Below, piece after piece: positions 7,609 to 15,595 of a stretch of 21,732 nucleotides of DNA. Each line of letters opens with the position of its first letter. Position 1 is the first letter of the stretch. The stretch is taken from the NCBI GenBank assembly GCA_021647145.1, contig JAKIVF010000057.1:1-21732 (forward strand), in the 5' to 3' direction. The notes below the pieces were generated by a model. It saw nothing but the letters and a program-made list of their open reading frames with translations, was not told the origin of the DNA and did not search any database. Source of the stretch: Methylococcaceae bacterium (GTDB taxonomy: Bacteria > Pseudomonadota > Gammaproteobacteria > Methylococcales > Methylomonadaceae). A program made the position numbers and the translations under genes.

Positions 7609-8928
7609 ATGAAGATACCAAAAAATTGTGATGTATTAGTTATAGGCGGTGGTCCAGCGGGTAGCAGTGCTGCAACACATCTAGCCCAAGCAGGAATAGA
7701 TGTGGTTTTACTGGAGCGTTCCACATTTCCACGAAACCAAGTAGGTGAAAGTTTAATCCCTCATATTTGGAAATTTACTGATATGACAGGGGTAACAGAA
7801 AAAATAGAACAAGAAGGTTTTTTAGCCAAAGCAGGTGGAATTACTGTTTGGGATGATAAAATCCACCAGATTATGTTTTCTGATTTTGGCTATAAGAGAC
7901 CGGGCTTGCATGTAGAACGTGATATTTTTGATAATATTTTACTTGAACATGCGCTCAGTTGTGGTGCCAACATACTTAATCAAGTAGCCGTTAAAAAAGT
8001 GGATTTTAGCAATAAGGAATGGCCACAAGTTTTTTATACTGATAAACGAGGGGATAGTAATAATGAAGGAACAATTCGCTGCCAGTATATCATTGATGCC
8101 AGTGGGCACAGTTCATTTTTAGCCAATCAGTTTAAAGTTAAACAAACGATCAGTTCACAATTTAATTTTTTGTCTTTATGGGGATATTTTAAAAATTCTC
8201 GGTTTGCTGGTGTCGATCGTCAAAGCTATCCAGAGGAGGCACTAATCACCGTAAAACCAGTGACTTTTGTTATGTCATTTGAAGGTGGTTGGGTTTGGCA
8301 TATTATATTACGTGGTAAAACAAGTGTTGGGCTTGTTATTCCATCTGATCGAACAAAAGGGTTGAATAAACAACAAAAAGAACTATTTTTTAAGCAAACA
8401 TGCTCACAGCTCCCTTATTTAAATAAGTTACTGGAACCAGCTCAATTTATTGAAGGCTCTTTACAATATCGCCCGGATTATTCTTATTATTCGAATAATA
8501 TTTGTGGTGAAAATTTTTATTGTATTGGAGATGCTGCTGCCTTTGTTGATCCTATTTTTTCTCACGGTGTACAGAATGCTTTATATAATGCAGCTACAGC
8601 AACAGTAGCGATTAAAGCATCATTAAAAAATAAAACTAAGAGACTGAGGTATAGCCAGCTTTGTGAAAGTCGAATGCAACAGTTTTATGGTTTTTCAAGA
8701 GCGCTATCATTAGGTGATTATGGGTGTAATGGTGTAAATCCTGAGTTAGTGAAAAGTCTAATGAAAACGTTACCACCATTAGAATTAGAACTTATTCTAG
8801 TTGCTTCAGAAATGACGAATCGCTCAGAAAACTTTAAAAAATTGGCGAGAGAAGCAGGTGTTTTAGATCAGTCTTATGTCGGTTTTTCCGACAGGAAACA
8901 GGAGCGGATTAAGACTTTATCTTTTTAG
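7609..8928 (+). CDS. Flavin-dependent halogenase-like FAD oxidoreductase
   Basis: FAD-dependent enzyme of the tryptophan-halogenase/monooxygenase superfamily, 439 residues. Visible motifs in order: the Rossmann GGGPAG (residues 13-18); GESLIPHIW (46-54); a lysine at 74 in FLAKAGG, where PltA/CmlS-type halogenases keep their catalytic lysine; WVWHII (228-233), the WxWxI part of the halogenase WxWxIP signature with Ile in place of Pro; GDAAAF (308-313); and FVDPIFSHG (312-320), which fits the FxxPxxSxG halogenase motif. This set favours a halogenase-type enzyme over a plain hydroxylase, but related non-halogenating reductases exist. Xanthomonas pigment loci carry a gene of this superfamily. It ends six bases from the convergent cupredoxin gene. 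Confidence 0.7.
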   Translation: MKIPKNCDVLVIGGGPAGSSAATHLAQAGIDVVLLERSTFPRNQVGESLIPHIWKFTDMTGVTEKIEQEGFLAKAGGITVWDDKIHQIMFSDFGYKRPGLHVERDIFDNILLEHALSCGANILNQVAVKKVDFSNKEWPQVFYTDKRGDSNNEGTIRCQYIIDASGHSSFLANQFKVKQTISSQFNFLSLWGYFKNSRFAGVDRQSYPEEALITVKPVTFVMSFEGGWVWHIILRGKTSVGLVIPSDRTKGLNKQQKELFFKQTCSQLPYLNKLLEPAQFIEGSLQYRPDYSYYSNNICGENFYCIGDAAAFVDPIFSHGVQNALYNAATATVAIKASLKNKTKRLRYSQLCESRMQQFYGFSRALSLGDYGCNGVNPELVKSLMKTLPPLELELILVASEMTNRSENFKKLAREAGVLDQSYVGFSDRKQERIKTLSF

Positions 8929-8934
8929 TGTATT

Positions 8935-9597
8935 TCAATTAATTTTTTCATTTTTATTAAAGTTATCGGGAAAAGTCGGGTCAGATATGCCTGGAATACT
9001 AGGTAAGTCACCTCGACCTTTTCCAACTTTAAGTTGAGCTTTCATCCCTTTTTCCATATGCTGAGCAATGTCGCAGTGGACTAAATAAGTAAAATGGCTA
9101 TTAGGAACAATAAAAGTTCCTGTCTTTTTCCCGGAGCCATTCACTTCAATATGAAACATGCCTTCTGGGTAAAGATATTTAGGTAAGCCATGAATCATCC
9201 ATTGATGTCGAATTTTATCATCATTCGTAAATTCGACAGTAATGCGAGCGCAAGGTTTGACTTGCCACTGATGGTTGTCAAAACCAAAAACAGTGCCGGG
9301 GTATTGTTCTGCGTATTTAGTTCCAGCGGCAACTTTAATTGTCACATCCTCTGATATTTCTTTACAATCCTTGGGGAGCTTATCTTTATTTTCATACATA
9401 ACCATTCCTTTCATGTCCATATTCATATTACTTCCACACACGCCTTCCATTGCTTTTTTTTCCGAATGTTGATGACTCTTATTCTGGGTAATATGCTTGG
9501 TGTCAAAAACATCTTCTGAATTTGCAGTTGATGAACCTAAACTAAGTATGATCAGTGTTTCAGTGGAAAATAGTTTTAACGAATTTTTATTAATCAT
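8935..9597 (-). CDS. Periplasmic cupredoxin (type 1 copper protein) with Met/His-rich N-terminus
   Basis: Predicted exported single-domain blue-copper protein. From the ATG at 9597 it has 220 residues; a TTG at 9612 would add five. After a signal-like N-terminus comes a His/Met-rich linker (HQHSEKKAMEGVCGSNMNMD region) likely to bind copper. The cupredoxin fold follows, with candidate ligands His131 (RHQWMIHG), Cys175, His180 and Met185 in VHCDIAQHMEKGM. The start ATG overlaps the end of the multicopper oxidase by eight bases (ATGATTAA), so the two are cotranscribed and coupled. It may donate electrons or copper to that oxidase. No strong Shine-Dalgarno is seen. Confidence 0.85.
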   Translation of the reverse strand: MINKNSLKLFSTETLIILSLGSSTANSEDVFDTKHITQNKSHQHSEKKAMEGVCGSNMNMDMKGMVMYENKDKLPKDCKEISEDVTIKVAAGTKYAEQYPGTVFGFDNHQWQVKPCARITVEFTNDDKIRHQWMIHGLPKYLYPEGMFHIEVNGSGKKTGTFIVPNSHFTYLVHCDIAQHMEKGMKAQLKVGKGRGDLPSIPGISDPTFPDNFNKNEKIN

Positions 9598-11257
9598 TTG
9601 TTTTTTTAACAATTTTACTAAATAGAAAAAGAGTGATAATCAAAAGAAGTATCTGTAGTGCTAATACTGCTATTTGTGATTTATCAAAAGAAAATGAATC
9701 AGGCTTAGTTTTTTGTATTTGATTCACATTTTTACCTATTTCTCCATAAAGCTTTTTATCATCAGACATAGTCCAGACTGGAATTTTCTTTTGATAAAAC
9801 TCTTCGGTAAAAAAAGGGCTTACATCAATACCTTGTAATTTTGGCATGCCATTGGGCCCTAGAAATGATTCAAAAGCAACGGCACTAATATGTCCACCAG
9901 GGTATATTCCATTAGTAGTTACCGCTTCTTCAGTATGATCATGAAAGGTCCAAATACCTGGCCCCATGCTATTTAGCCCATCATTATGAGCATATAACTC
10001 TAAATCAACACGTTGAGCAGGGCCAACAGTAAAAACGTCTCGTTGAATTCGTGCTTCTGGTTTGAGTTTCACACCATCTAAATGGGTTGCTGTGGGTTTA
10101 AACCCATGAGTATGTAAAGCAATTTGTTGGTCGCCTGCATTAAAAACACGTAGTTTTACTTTTTCATTGGGTTTAACAACTACTAGAGATTCTCTTAAGG
10201 TAAAAGGGAATGAGTGACCATTTAAAATAAAGTATTCTGGTGTTCTTTCCGTAATATTATATTCACGATTATAGGCTTTTGCTAATAACCTTGAGTCATT
10301 GGCTGTCTGGATTAAATTATGAAGTTCTTTATCTACATCCTGATATTGTAGATCGTATTCTTGAGTGTATTCCTCTTTTACAGCGACAGAAGAATGTCGC
10401 ACAAAACCATTGCCAATATTAAAGGTCTGTACCCAGTTATTGGGCCGGTTTTCTTCAACAATAAACATGCCAATTAACCCCATTAATATATGAGTATGAG
10501 CTTGAACATGGCAGTGATAAACCATAGTCCCAGGCTGTCTTGGGGTTAATTCATATGAAAACGTTTTTCCTGGCATCGTCAATTTATTACTGGTTTGAGG
10601 AACTCCGTCATTACCTTCTCCATTTTCTTTTTGAAACGGATGGTCACCACCATGAAAATGGATGCTATGTGGAAAATAATGTGAATTTTCAAGAGTCACT
10701 ATTATTTTATCTCCCTGCTCAACACGAATTGAAGGAGAGGGCGCACGCAGCAGTGAATTAGCTTTTGTGCTGGCAAAGCTCTCGGTAGACATACCTCTGC
10801 TTTTGGGAGCAAAAACCCAAAAGCCCGGTTTAATACCTGGTGCAATTTTGTAAGTAGTTATAGGGTCTTTTAAGTCGGGTGAAAAACCATTTAATTCAAT
10901 AACTTCAAGTCGAATATGAATTTCATCAGGATCACCATCACCATCTATATCATTCGTTTTAATCAGGCTATCAGAAGAAAGTTGGGTTTGCATGATAGTT
11001 GCCATTGATACATTATTTGTACCTTTTACAAAGGCAGAAATTTCATAAGGATTATCAGGCATACAAACAGGAGTAGGAGCTATTGAAACATTTTCTATTT
11101 GGTGAGCTTGACGCCAGTTTGGATCAACTGTTTTAGGGCAAAAATCTTCTATCTTACCAAGAAAGGTTTCTTCAGTGGCAGGCGCTTGCGTGATCGCAAA
11201 AGAAACTGTCGAAAGAGAAAAAAGGAAAAAATAAACAAAAAGATTATAGGCGGGCAT
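9590..11257 (-). CDS. Membrane-anchored periplasmic multicopper oxidase
   Basis: Laccase-like oxidase of 555 residues. It has a signal peptide (1-21), an EF-hand-like acidic loop DIDGDGDPDE (103-112), and two recognisable cupredoxin domains. Domain 1 has HSIHFHGG (His197, 200, 202) and HCHVQAHTHILMG (His248, Cys249, His250, His254, Met259). Domain 2 has HTHG (382-385) and HDH (439-441). The four HxH pairs needed for the trinuclear copper centre are present. The only type 1 site is in the first domain, because the second has Asp where Cys would be. A hydrophobic segment near 529-546 followed by KIVKK looks like a C-terminal inner-membrane anchor. The substrate is unknown; the coupled cupredoxin suggests copper handling or electron transfer. 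Confidence 0.88.
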   Translation of the reverse strand: MPAYNLFVYFFLFSLSTVSFAITQAPATEETFLGKIEDFCPKTVDPNWRQAHQIENVSIAPTPVCMPDNPYEISAFVKGTNNVSMATIMQTQLSSDSLIKTNDIDGDGDPDEIHIRLEVIELNGFSPDLKDPITTYKIAPGIKPGFWVFAPKSRGMSTESFASTKANSLLRAPSPSIRVEQGDKIIVTLENSHYFPHSIHFHGGDHPFQKENGEGNDGVPQTSNKLTMPGKTFSYELTPRQPGTMVYHCHVQAHTHILMGLIGMFIVEENRPNNWVQTFNIGNGFVRHSSVAVKEEYTQEYDLQYQDVDKELHNLIQTANDSRLLAKAYNREYNITERTPEYFILNGHSFPFTLRESLVVVKPNEKVKLRVFNAGDQQIALHTHGFKPTATHLDGVKLKPEARIQRDVFTVGPAQRVDLELYAHNDGLNSMGPGIWTFHDHTEEAVTTNGIYPGGHISAVAFESFLGPNGMPKLQGIDVSPFFTEEFYQKKIPVWTMSDDKKLYGEIGKNVNQIQKTKPDSFSFDKSQIAVLALQILLLIITLFLFSKIVKKTND

Positions 11258-11371
11258 GAGCTTGAAAAAAAATACAAATTACGGTTGATATAGAATTATA
11301 CTACAGTCATCAAAATTAGTATCTAGTTATATGTTGATTAAGAGGGATAAGATTCAGGTAATATATACCGC

Positions 11372-11401
11372 TTGACAAAGGCTTATTCGAATCAATATAA
11401 A
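11372..11401 (+). promoter_or_regulatory. Strong sigma-70-like promoter facing no gene
   Basis: A perfect -35 TTGACA (11372-11377) is followed after 18 bases by TATAAA (11396-11401). Transcription would begin near 11408 on the + strand. Only minus-strand genes lie on both sides, so a product would be a non-coding RNA reading toward the 3' end of the lipoprotein gene. Confidence 0.5.
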
Positions 11402-11460
11402 AGGGCAACTCATTATATTGGTAGAAGGAAAAACTGAACCCAAAACACCCAGTCTCTGCA

Positions 11461-11482
11461 TCGTCTACATGGATGTAGGCGA
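11461..11482. repeat. 22-base near-perfect palindrome
   Basis: TCGTCTACAT (11461-11470) pairs with ATGTAGGCGA (11473-11482), ten pairs including one T-G, around a GG centre. As RNA the loop must open to at least four bases. It could be a hairpin in the orphan transcript, a REP-like element or a dimeric protein site. No second copy was noticed in this window. Confidence 0.4.
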
Positions 11483-11621
11483 GGGGCATGAGAGGAGGAA
11501 AGCTTTGTAATCTTTCGCAATAGTCTATATTTAGGTACAGATTTTCTTTTGGTCTTGATTGTTTTGGCTACCACAATCTCACCCACAATTAATAGAGGCA
11601 CCCTAAAATAAAATTAAAAAT

Positions 11622-12188
11622 TTAATGCCATCCGCCATATTGCTTTGTTGGGTCACCTTTAAATCCTGTAGATGTTTTATTAGCATCAGGAATGCCAACG
11701 GTTTGGTCAGCAGCAATCGACATGTTTGGATGAGTATAGCCACCTAAAGACTTGGCTTTTTTAGCGATTAAAGTGGTCAAGTCATTTATATCGTATTTTT
11801 TTATAGAGGTATAAATTACTGCAGTAATTAGTTTGTCTTTTTCTGTACTATTAGACTTAGGAAAGAAAGCTAATACAATAGGTAACTCAGTACCTGCTGG
11901 AACAACTATTGAATAAGAACTCTTATTTTCCAGTTTTGATGTGGCAACAATTTTTCCTTTGCTATCTGTTGCGCTGATAAATCCCGATTTAATCAGTCCT
12001 TTTTTATTACTTACTTTACCCTTCAGTGTGGTGTCTTTAGCATATTTTTGAACAGTCTGGTGAGTAGAGGAATCTTTTTTATTTTCGCCATTATCACAGC
12101 CAACTAATAAGATACTTAATACCATAATAATAAAAAAGGGGTGTTTAAAACAAAAAACAGGTTCTATTTGTAAGCTATTGATAGACAT
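11622..12188 (-). CDS. Small predicted lipoprotein of unknown function
   Basis: A 188-residue protein with a lipoprotein signal: hydrophobic stretch 18-29 and lipobox LLVGC with Cys31 as the lipidated residue. After an acidic/Lys linker, residues 50-105 alternate as short strands (LKGKVSNKKGLIKSG, then a sheet ending VVPAGTELPIVLAFFP), like a carboxypeptidase-regulatory or transthyretin-like beta sandwich. The C-terminus ends in Gly-Gly-Trp-His. The ATG at 12188 has AAGGA about nine bases upstream. It is divergent from the CheZ-like gene and upstream of the copper genes, though 364 bases away. I do not recognise a specific family. Confidence 0.75.
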   Translation of the reverse strand: MSINSLQIEPVFCFKHPFFIIMVLSILLVGCDNGENKKDSSTHQTVQKYAKDTTLKGKVSNKKGLIKSGFISATDSKGKIVATSKLENKSSYSIVVPAGTELPIVLAFFPKSNSTEKDKLITAVIYTSIKKYDINDLTTLIAKKAKSLGGYTHPNMSIAADQTVGIPDANKTSTGFKGDPTKQYGGWH

Positions 12189-12376
12189 TAATTTTTCCTT
12201 ATATGTATAAAAATTACATTATGTGATTATATTCTAATTGTTTGGCGTGCGGTTGTATAATAATTTGTTATAATGGAAAGTTTTATAACTGGTATAGATT
12301 TGTTTTGTACGAGTGATTTAGAAAGTTCATGTTATTTTTAGATTAAATTATAATTTCTGTTTTAGGAAAGAAGACG

Positions 12377-12913
12377 ATGGTGGAATCAAATTCAAAACAG
12401 CCTGATCTTGATTGGAGTCAGGTGAGAGAAACAGTCAGACTCTTGACAGTGTCTGTCGCTCAAGTTGAAAAAGGGATGAAAGAAGGTGATGCCTCTGTAA
12501 ACACATTGACGGACTCTTTTACCTCATTAGTTGGACAGATGAATAAAATTAATAATGTATTAGAATCCTTAAGCCCAAGTGATGAAAAGGAGGTCGCAAT
12601 AGGCTATTGTGAGGAAACAAGTCAAAAAATACAGTCATCAATTGTAGCCTTTCAGTTTTATGATAAATTACAGCAATCACTTTCGCATGTTGCAGATAGT
12701 CTAAAAGGTCTTACTAAATTGGTAGAAAGCCCTGAGAGATTATATAATCCGAAGGAATGGACGGATTTTCAGAAAGAAATACGAAATCGTTATACTATGG
12801 AGTCAGAAAAAGTAATGTTTGATGCCATTCTGCAAGGAAAAAGCATTGATGAAGCAATTCAATTAGCAGGAAAGGTAGATGACGATGAAGATGATGATAT
12901 TGAACTTTTTTAA
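12377..12913 (+). CDS. CheZ-like all-helical protein with DxxxQ motif
   Basis: A 178-residue soluble helical protein with no signal peptide. Residues 91-107 (AFQFYDKLQQSLSHVAD) contain Asp96 and Gln100, the DxxxQ spacing of the CheZ phosphatase active site, in a helix of similar character. The protein ends in an acidic tail and a hydrophobic terminus (VDDDEDDDIELF), reminiscent of the CheY-binding tail of CheZ. If right, it would dephosphorylate a CheY-like receiver, but no response regulator is present here. The ATG at 12377 is preceded by a purine-rich AGGAAAGAAGA. It overlaps the next gene by 35 bases. The CheZ link is inferred from motif and tail only. Confidence 0.6.
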   Translation: MVESNSKQPDLDWSQVRETVRLLTVSVAQVEKGMKEGDASVNTLTDSFTSLVGQMNKINNVLESLSPSDEKEVAIGYCEETSQKIQSSIVAFQFYDKLQQSLSHVADSLKGLTKLVESPERLYNPKEWTDFQKEIRNRYTMESEKVMFDAILQGKSIDEAIQLAGKVDDDEDDDIELF

Positions 12914-13559
12914 TCAAATTATTGCTAGGTGGGGAGGCATTGCTGTTTTTTTTATAGTCAGTTTAATGGTAGGATGCACTCATTTTAGTAGAAGCAACTC
13001 ACCAGCGCCTGTTTATAAAACTTCACAAACAAATAACCCCTATGAACACAAAACATCTATTCCAGCTGAATCTAGGGTAGATAATGAGAGTGAAAGCTTT
13101 GAACAGCCTTTTGATCCTGAATTAACACCAATACAGTCAGAGGCTGTAGAAGAGCTGGAAATTGAAGATAATAGATGGGAAGATAGAGCATCTTATTCTT
13201 ACAGAAAGAGAGAAAATACTTCCACTACTCAAAACAGAATGTCGCCTGCTATTCTAGCTCTAATAACAGAAGCTGATAAAAACTCAAGAACTGGAGACTT
13301 GGACTCAGCGGTAGTAACTCTAGAAAGGGCGTTAAGAATTGATTCAAGAAATCCATTGTTAACGTATAAACTAGCAAGAGTTAGACTGCAACAATCTAAG
13401 TCAAGATTAGCAGAATCCCTCGCAAAAAAAGCAGCGTTACTCTCTGCAAATGATAGAGCATTAAAAAAACGCGCCTGGTATTTAATTAGCGAAGCTAGAA
13501 AACAACAGAAAAATTTTCATGGTGCTAAAGAGGCTAAGTTGAAAGCTAATAATATTTAA
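12879..13559 (+). CDS. TPR-containing lipoprotein
   Basis: Predicted lipoprotein of about 226 residues. A hydrophobic signal (residues 20-32) ends in the lipobox LMVGC. A Ser/Pro/Glu-rich disordered linker (35-110) follows, then helical repeats from about 125 to 222, including SAVVTLERALRIDSRNPLL, a typical tetratricopeptide helix pair. Four in-frame ATGs cluster at 12879, 12885, 12891 and 12894. The AGGAAAGG at 12868-12875 best serves 12885, so the start is not settled. It overlaps the CheZ-like gene, so the two are cotranscribed. TPR lipoproteins commonly act as scaffolds in the envelope; its partner is unknown. Confidence 0.75.
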   Translation: MTMKMMILNFFNQIIARWGGIAVFFIVSLMVGCTHFSRSNSPAPVYKTSQTNNPYEHKTSIPAESRVDNESESFEQPFDPELTPIQSEAVEELEIEDNRWEDRASYSYRKRENTSTTQNRMSPAILALITEADKNSRTGDLDSAVVTLERALRIDSRNPLLTYKLARVRLQQSKSRLAESLAKKAALLSANDRALKKRAWYLISEARKQQKNFHGAKEAKLKANNI

Positions 13560-13636
13560 TTTTATAAATGGGTAGTCAATTAAAATTTATTTTCTCCGCT
13601 TCCTTTCTTTGCCTTAGCTGTATATTCCAGATCTAA

Positions 13637-15595
13637 ATGAAAGAACTCGAATCATTTTTTAGTAGTGATGGCTCTATTTCAAAAGTAATTTCTGGGTATT
13701 TACCTCGATCATCTCAGCTGGAGATGGCTAAAGCAATTGCTAAGGCAATAGAATCTAAAGAAAATTTAATTGCAGAAGCGGGGACTGGAACCGGGAAAAC
13801 TTTTGCATACTTAGTACCAGCTATTTTTTCAAGAAAAAGAACAATTATCTCGACAGGAACAAAAAATCTCCAAGATCAATTATTTAAAAAAGATTTGCCC
13901 TTGGTTCGACAAGTGATTAATGTTCCTTTCAAATCTGCATTATTAAAAGGCAGAGCCAATTATTTATGCACTTATCGTCTGGAAAATGCCTTAAACTCAA
14001 GTTTTGGATTTGAAAAAGATGATGCAACAAGTTTGTCTCATATAAAATCGTGGTCAAAACAGACTTTAGTGGGTGATATTTCTGAAATTTCAGATGTAGA
14101 AGAAGGCAACCCAATTTGGTCACAAGCTACCTCCACTGCTGATAATTGTCTAGGGCAAGATTGTGTCGATTATGCAGATTGTTTTTTAGTTAAAGCACGG
14201 AAAAAAGCACAAGAGGCCGATATTATAGTTGTCAATCATCATCTGCTTTGTGCAGACTGGTCTTTGCGTGAAACAGGTTTTGGTGAGTTGTTACCCGATG
14301 CTGAAGTTGTGATTATTGATGAAGCACACCAACTTTCTGATATAGCCTCCAATTTTTTAGGTGTTTCTTTAACAGCAAAACAATTGAATGAATTGGCATC
14401 TGATACACTGATCGAATACTTTAAAGATGCTAAAGACATGCCTGATCTTCGTACCGCTTGTGAAGATTTGCAATTTGAAATAAAGGATTTGCGCTTGGCT
14501 TTTGGGATGGAAATTCGACGGGGTGACTGGAAAGAAATAGAAAATAATCCAAAAATTTCCAGCGCTTTAAAATTAGTACATGAGCAATTAAAAAGATTAT
14601 CTGAAAGGCTAGAATTGGCATCTGTCAGAACAAAAGGTTTAGAATCTTGTTTTGATCGAGTTGAAGAGCTAGAAACTCAACTCGATGGAATGATTAACAA
14701 CAACAGCGGGAAATGGATACGCTGGTATGAAACTTACAGTAAATCCCTGACTTTAAGCCAGACACCTTTGGATATTGCTGCTGAATTTAAATTGTTTATG
14801 CAACAACACAAAGCAAGTTGGATTTTTACCTCAGCTACTTTAAGTGTCGCAAATAATTTTAATCATTTCTCTGAAGGTTTAGGGTTATCTGAAACGCCTT
14901 GTAATAGTTGGGAAAGCCCATTTGACTTTTCTTCGCAATCTTTATTTTACCACCCCAAAGGCTTACCAAAACCAACTGAATCAGATTTTACAGAAAAAAT
15001 TATTGAATTTGCATTGCCCGTCTTAAAAGCCAGTAAAGGTCGAGCTTTTTTTCTATTCACTAGTCATAGAGCATTAAAAATAGCAGCTGAAATTTTAGAG
15101 GATAAAATAGATTATCCATTGTTAGTACAAGGCACGAGAGCTAAAGCGGTTTTATTAGACCAGTTTAAAGAAAAAGGAAATGCTATTTTATTAGCAACAT
15201 CCAGTTTTTGGGAAGGCGTTGATGTTAGAGGTGATGCCTTATCTTGTGTGATTATTGATAAATTACCTTTTTCATCGCCAGGAGAGCCAGTTTTAAAAGC
15301 ACGTTTAGATGCAATACAAAAACAAGGTAAAAATCCATTCTTTGAGCATCAATTACCTTCGGCAGTAATTGCATTACGGCAGGGTGTAGGGCGGTTAATT
15401 CGAGATGTAAATGACAAAGGTGTATTAATGGTCTGTGATCCTCGTTTGTTAAAACGTGCTTACGGTCAACAATTTTTAGATAGCATACCGCCGATGAAAC
15501 GTTCTAGGGATATTAAAGATGTGGAAGAATTTTTTAAACTGAATGAAAATGGTGTTTCTTCTAAAAAAGACGTAGAGACGGAGTCTCAGGGATGA
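13637..15595 (+). CDS. yoaA: DinG/YoaA-family ATP-dependent DNA helicase with Fe-S cluster
   Basis: XPD-like superfamily 2 helicase, 652 residues, normal for YoaA. Walker A is AEAGTGTGKT (46-55), the Walker B box is DEAH (228-231), and the C-terminal helicase motif is QGVGRLIR (582-589). Four cysteines between motifs I and II (Cys111, 171, 176 and 182) have the spacing of the [4Fe-4S] domain. The shorter length and the direct coupling to tsaB favour YoaA over DinG. YoaA acts in replication-fork repair. The stop overlaps the tsaB start by four bases (ATGA). The start ATG has no clear Shine-Dalgarno. Confidence 0.92.
   Translation: MKELESFFSSDGSISKVISGYLPRSSQLEMAKAIAKAIESKENLIAEAGTGTGKTFAYLVPAIFSRKRTIISTGTKNLQDQLFKKDLPLVRQVINVPFKSALLKGRANYLCTYRLENALNSSFGFEKDDATSLSHIKSWSKQTLVGDISEISDVEEGNPIWSQATSTADNCLGQDCVDYADCFLVKARKKAQEADIIVVNHHLLCADWSLRETGFGELLPDAEVVIIDEAHQLSDIASNFLGVSLTAKQLNELASDTLIEYFKDAKDMPDLRTACEDLQFEIKDLRLAFGMEIRRGDWKEIENNPKISSALKLVHEQLKRLSERLELASVRTKGLESCFDRVEELETQLDGMINNNSGKWIRWYETYSKSLTLSQTPLDIAAEFKLFMQQHKASWIFTSATLSVANNFNHFSEGLGLSETPCNSWESPFDFSSQSLFYHPKGLPKPTESDFTEKIIEFALPVLKASKGRAFFLFTSHRALKIAAEILEDKIDYPLLVQGTRAKAVLLDQFKEKGNAILLATSSFWEGVDVRGDALSCVIIDKLPFSSPGEPVLKARLDAIQKQGKNPFFEHQLPSAVIALRQGVGRLIRDVNDKGVLMVCDPRLLKRAYGQQFLDSIPPMKRSRDIKDVEEFFKLNENGVSSKKDVETESQG

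Larger units (their letters stand above)
11258..11621. other. 364-base intergenic stretch between two minus-strand genes
   Basis: No gene supported. It should hold the promoter of the multicopper oxidase; a TATAAT on the minus strand near 11294-11299 is a candidate -10 without a good -35. Instead the best promoter match faces the other way (11372-11401, + strand). A 22-base palindrome lies 60 bases beyond it. A 62-codon minus-strand frame (11413-11601) is open but has no family resemblance and is not called. The stretch may encode a small RNA. Confidence 0.45.

Noticed and set aside
10540..10761. Plus-strand frame opposite the multicopper oxidase
   Set aside because: It is a shadow of the oxidase coding strand, whose copper motifs lie across the same bases.
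11413..11601. 62-codon minus-strand frame in the copper-region gap
   Set aside because: Composition is basic and irregular with no family resemblance, and it spans the palindrome; more likely chance.
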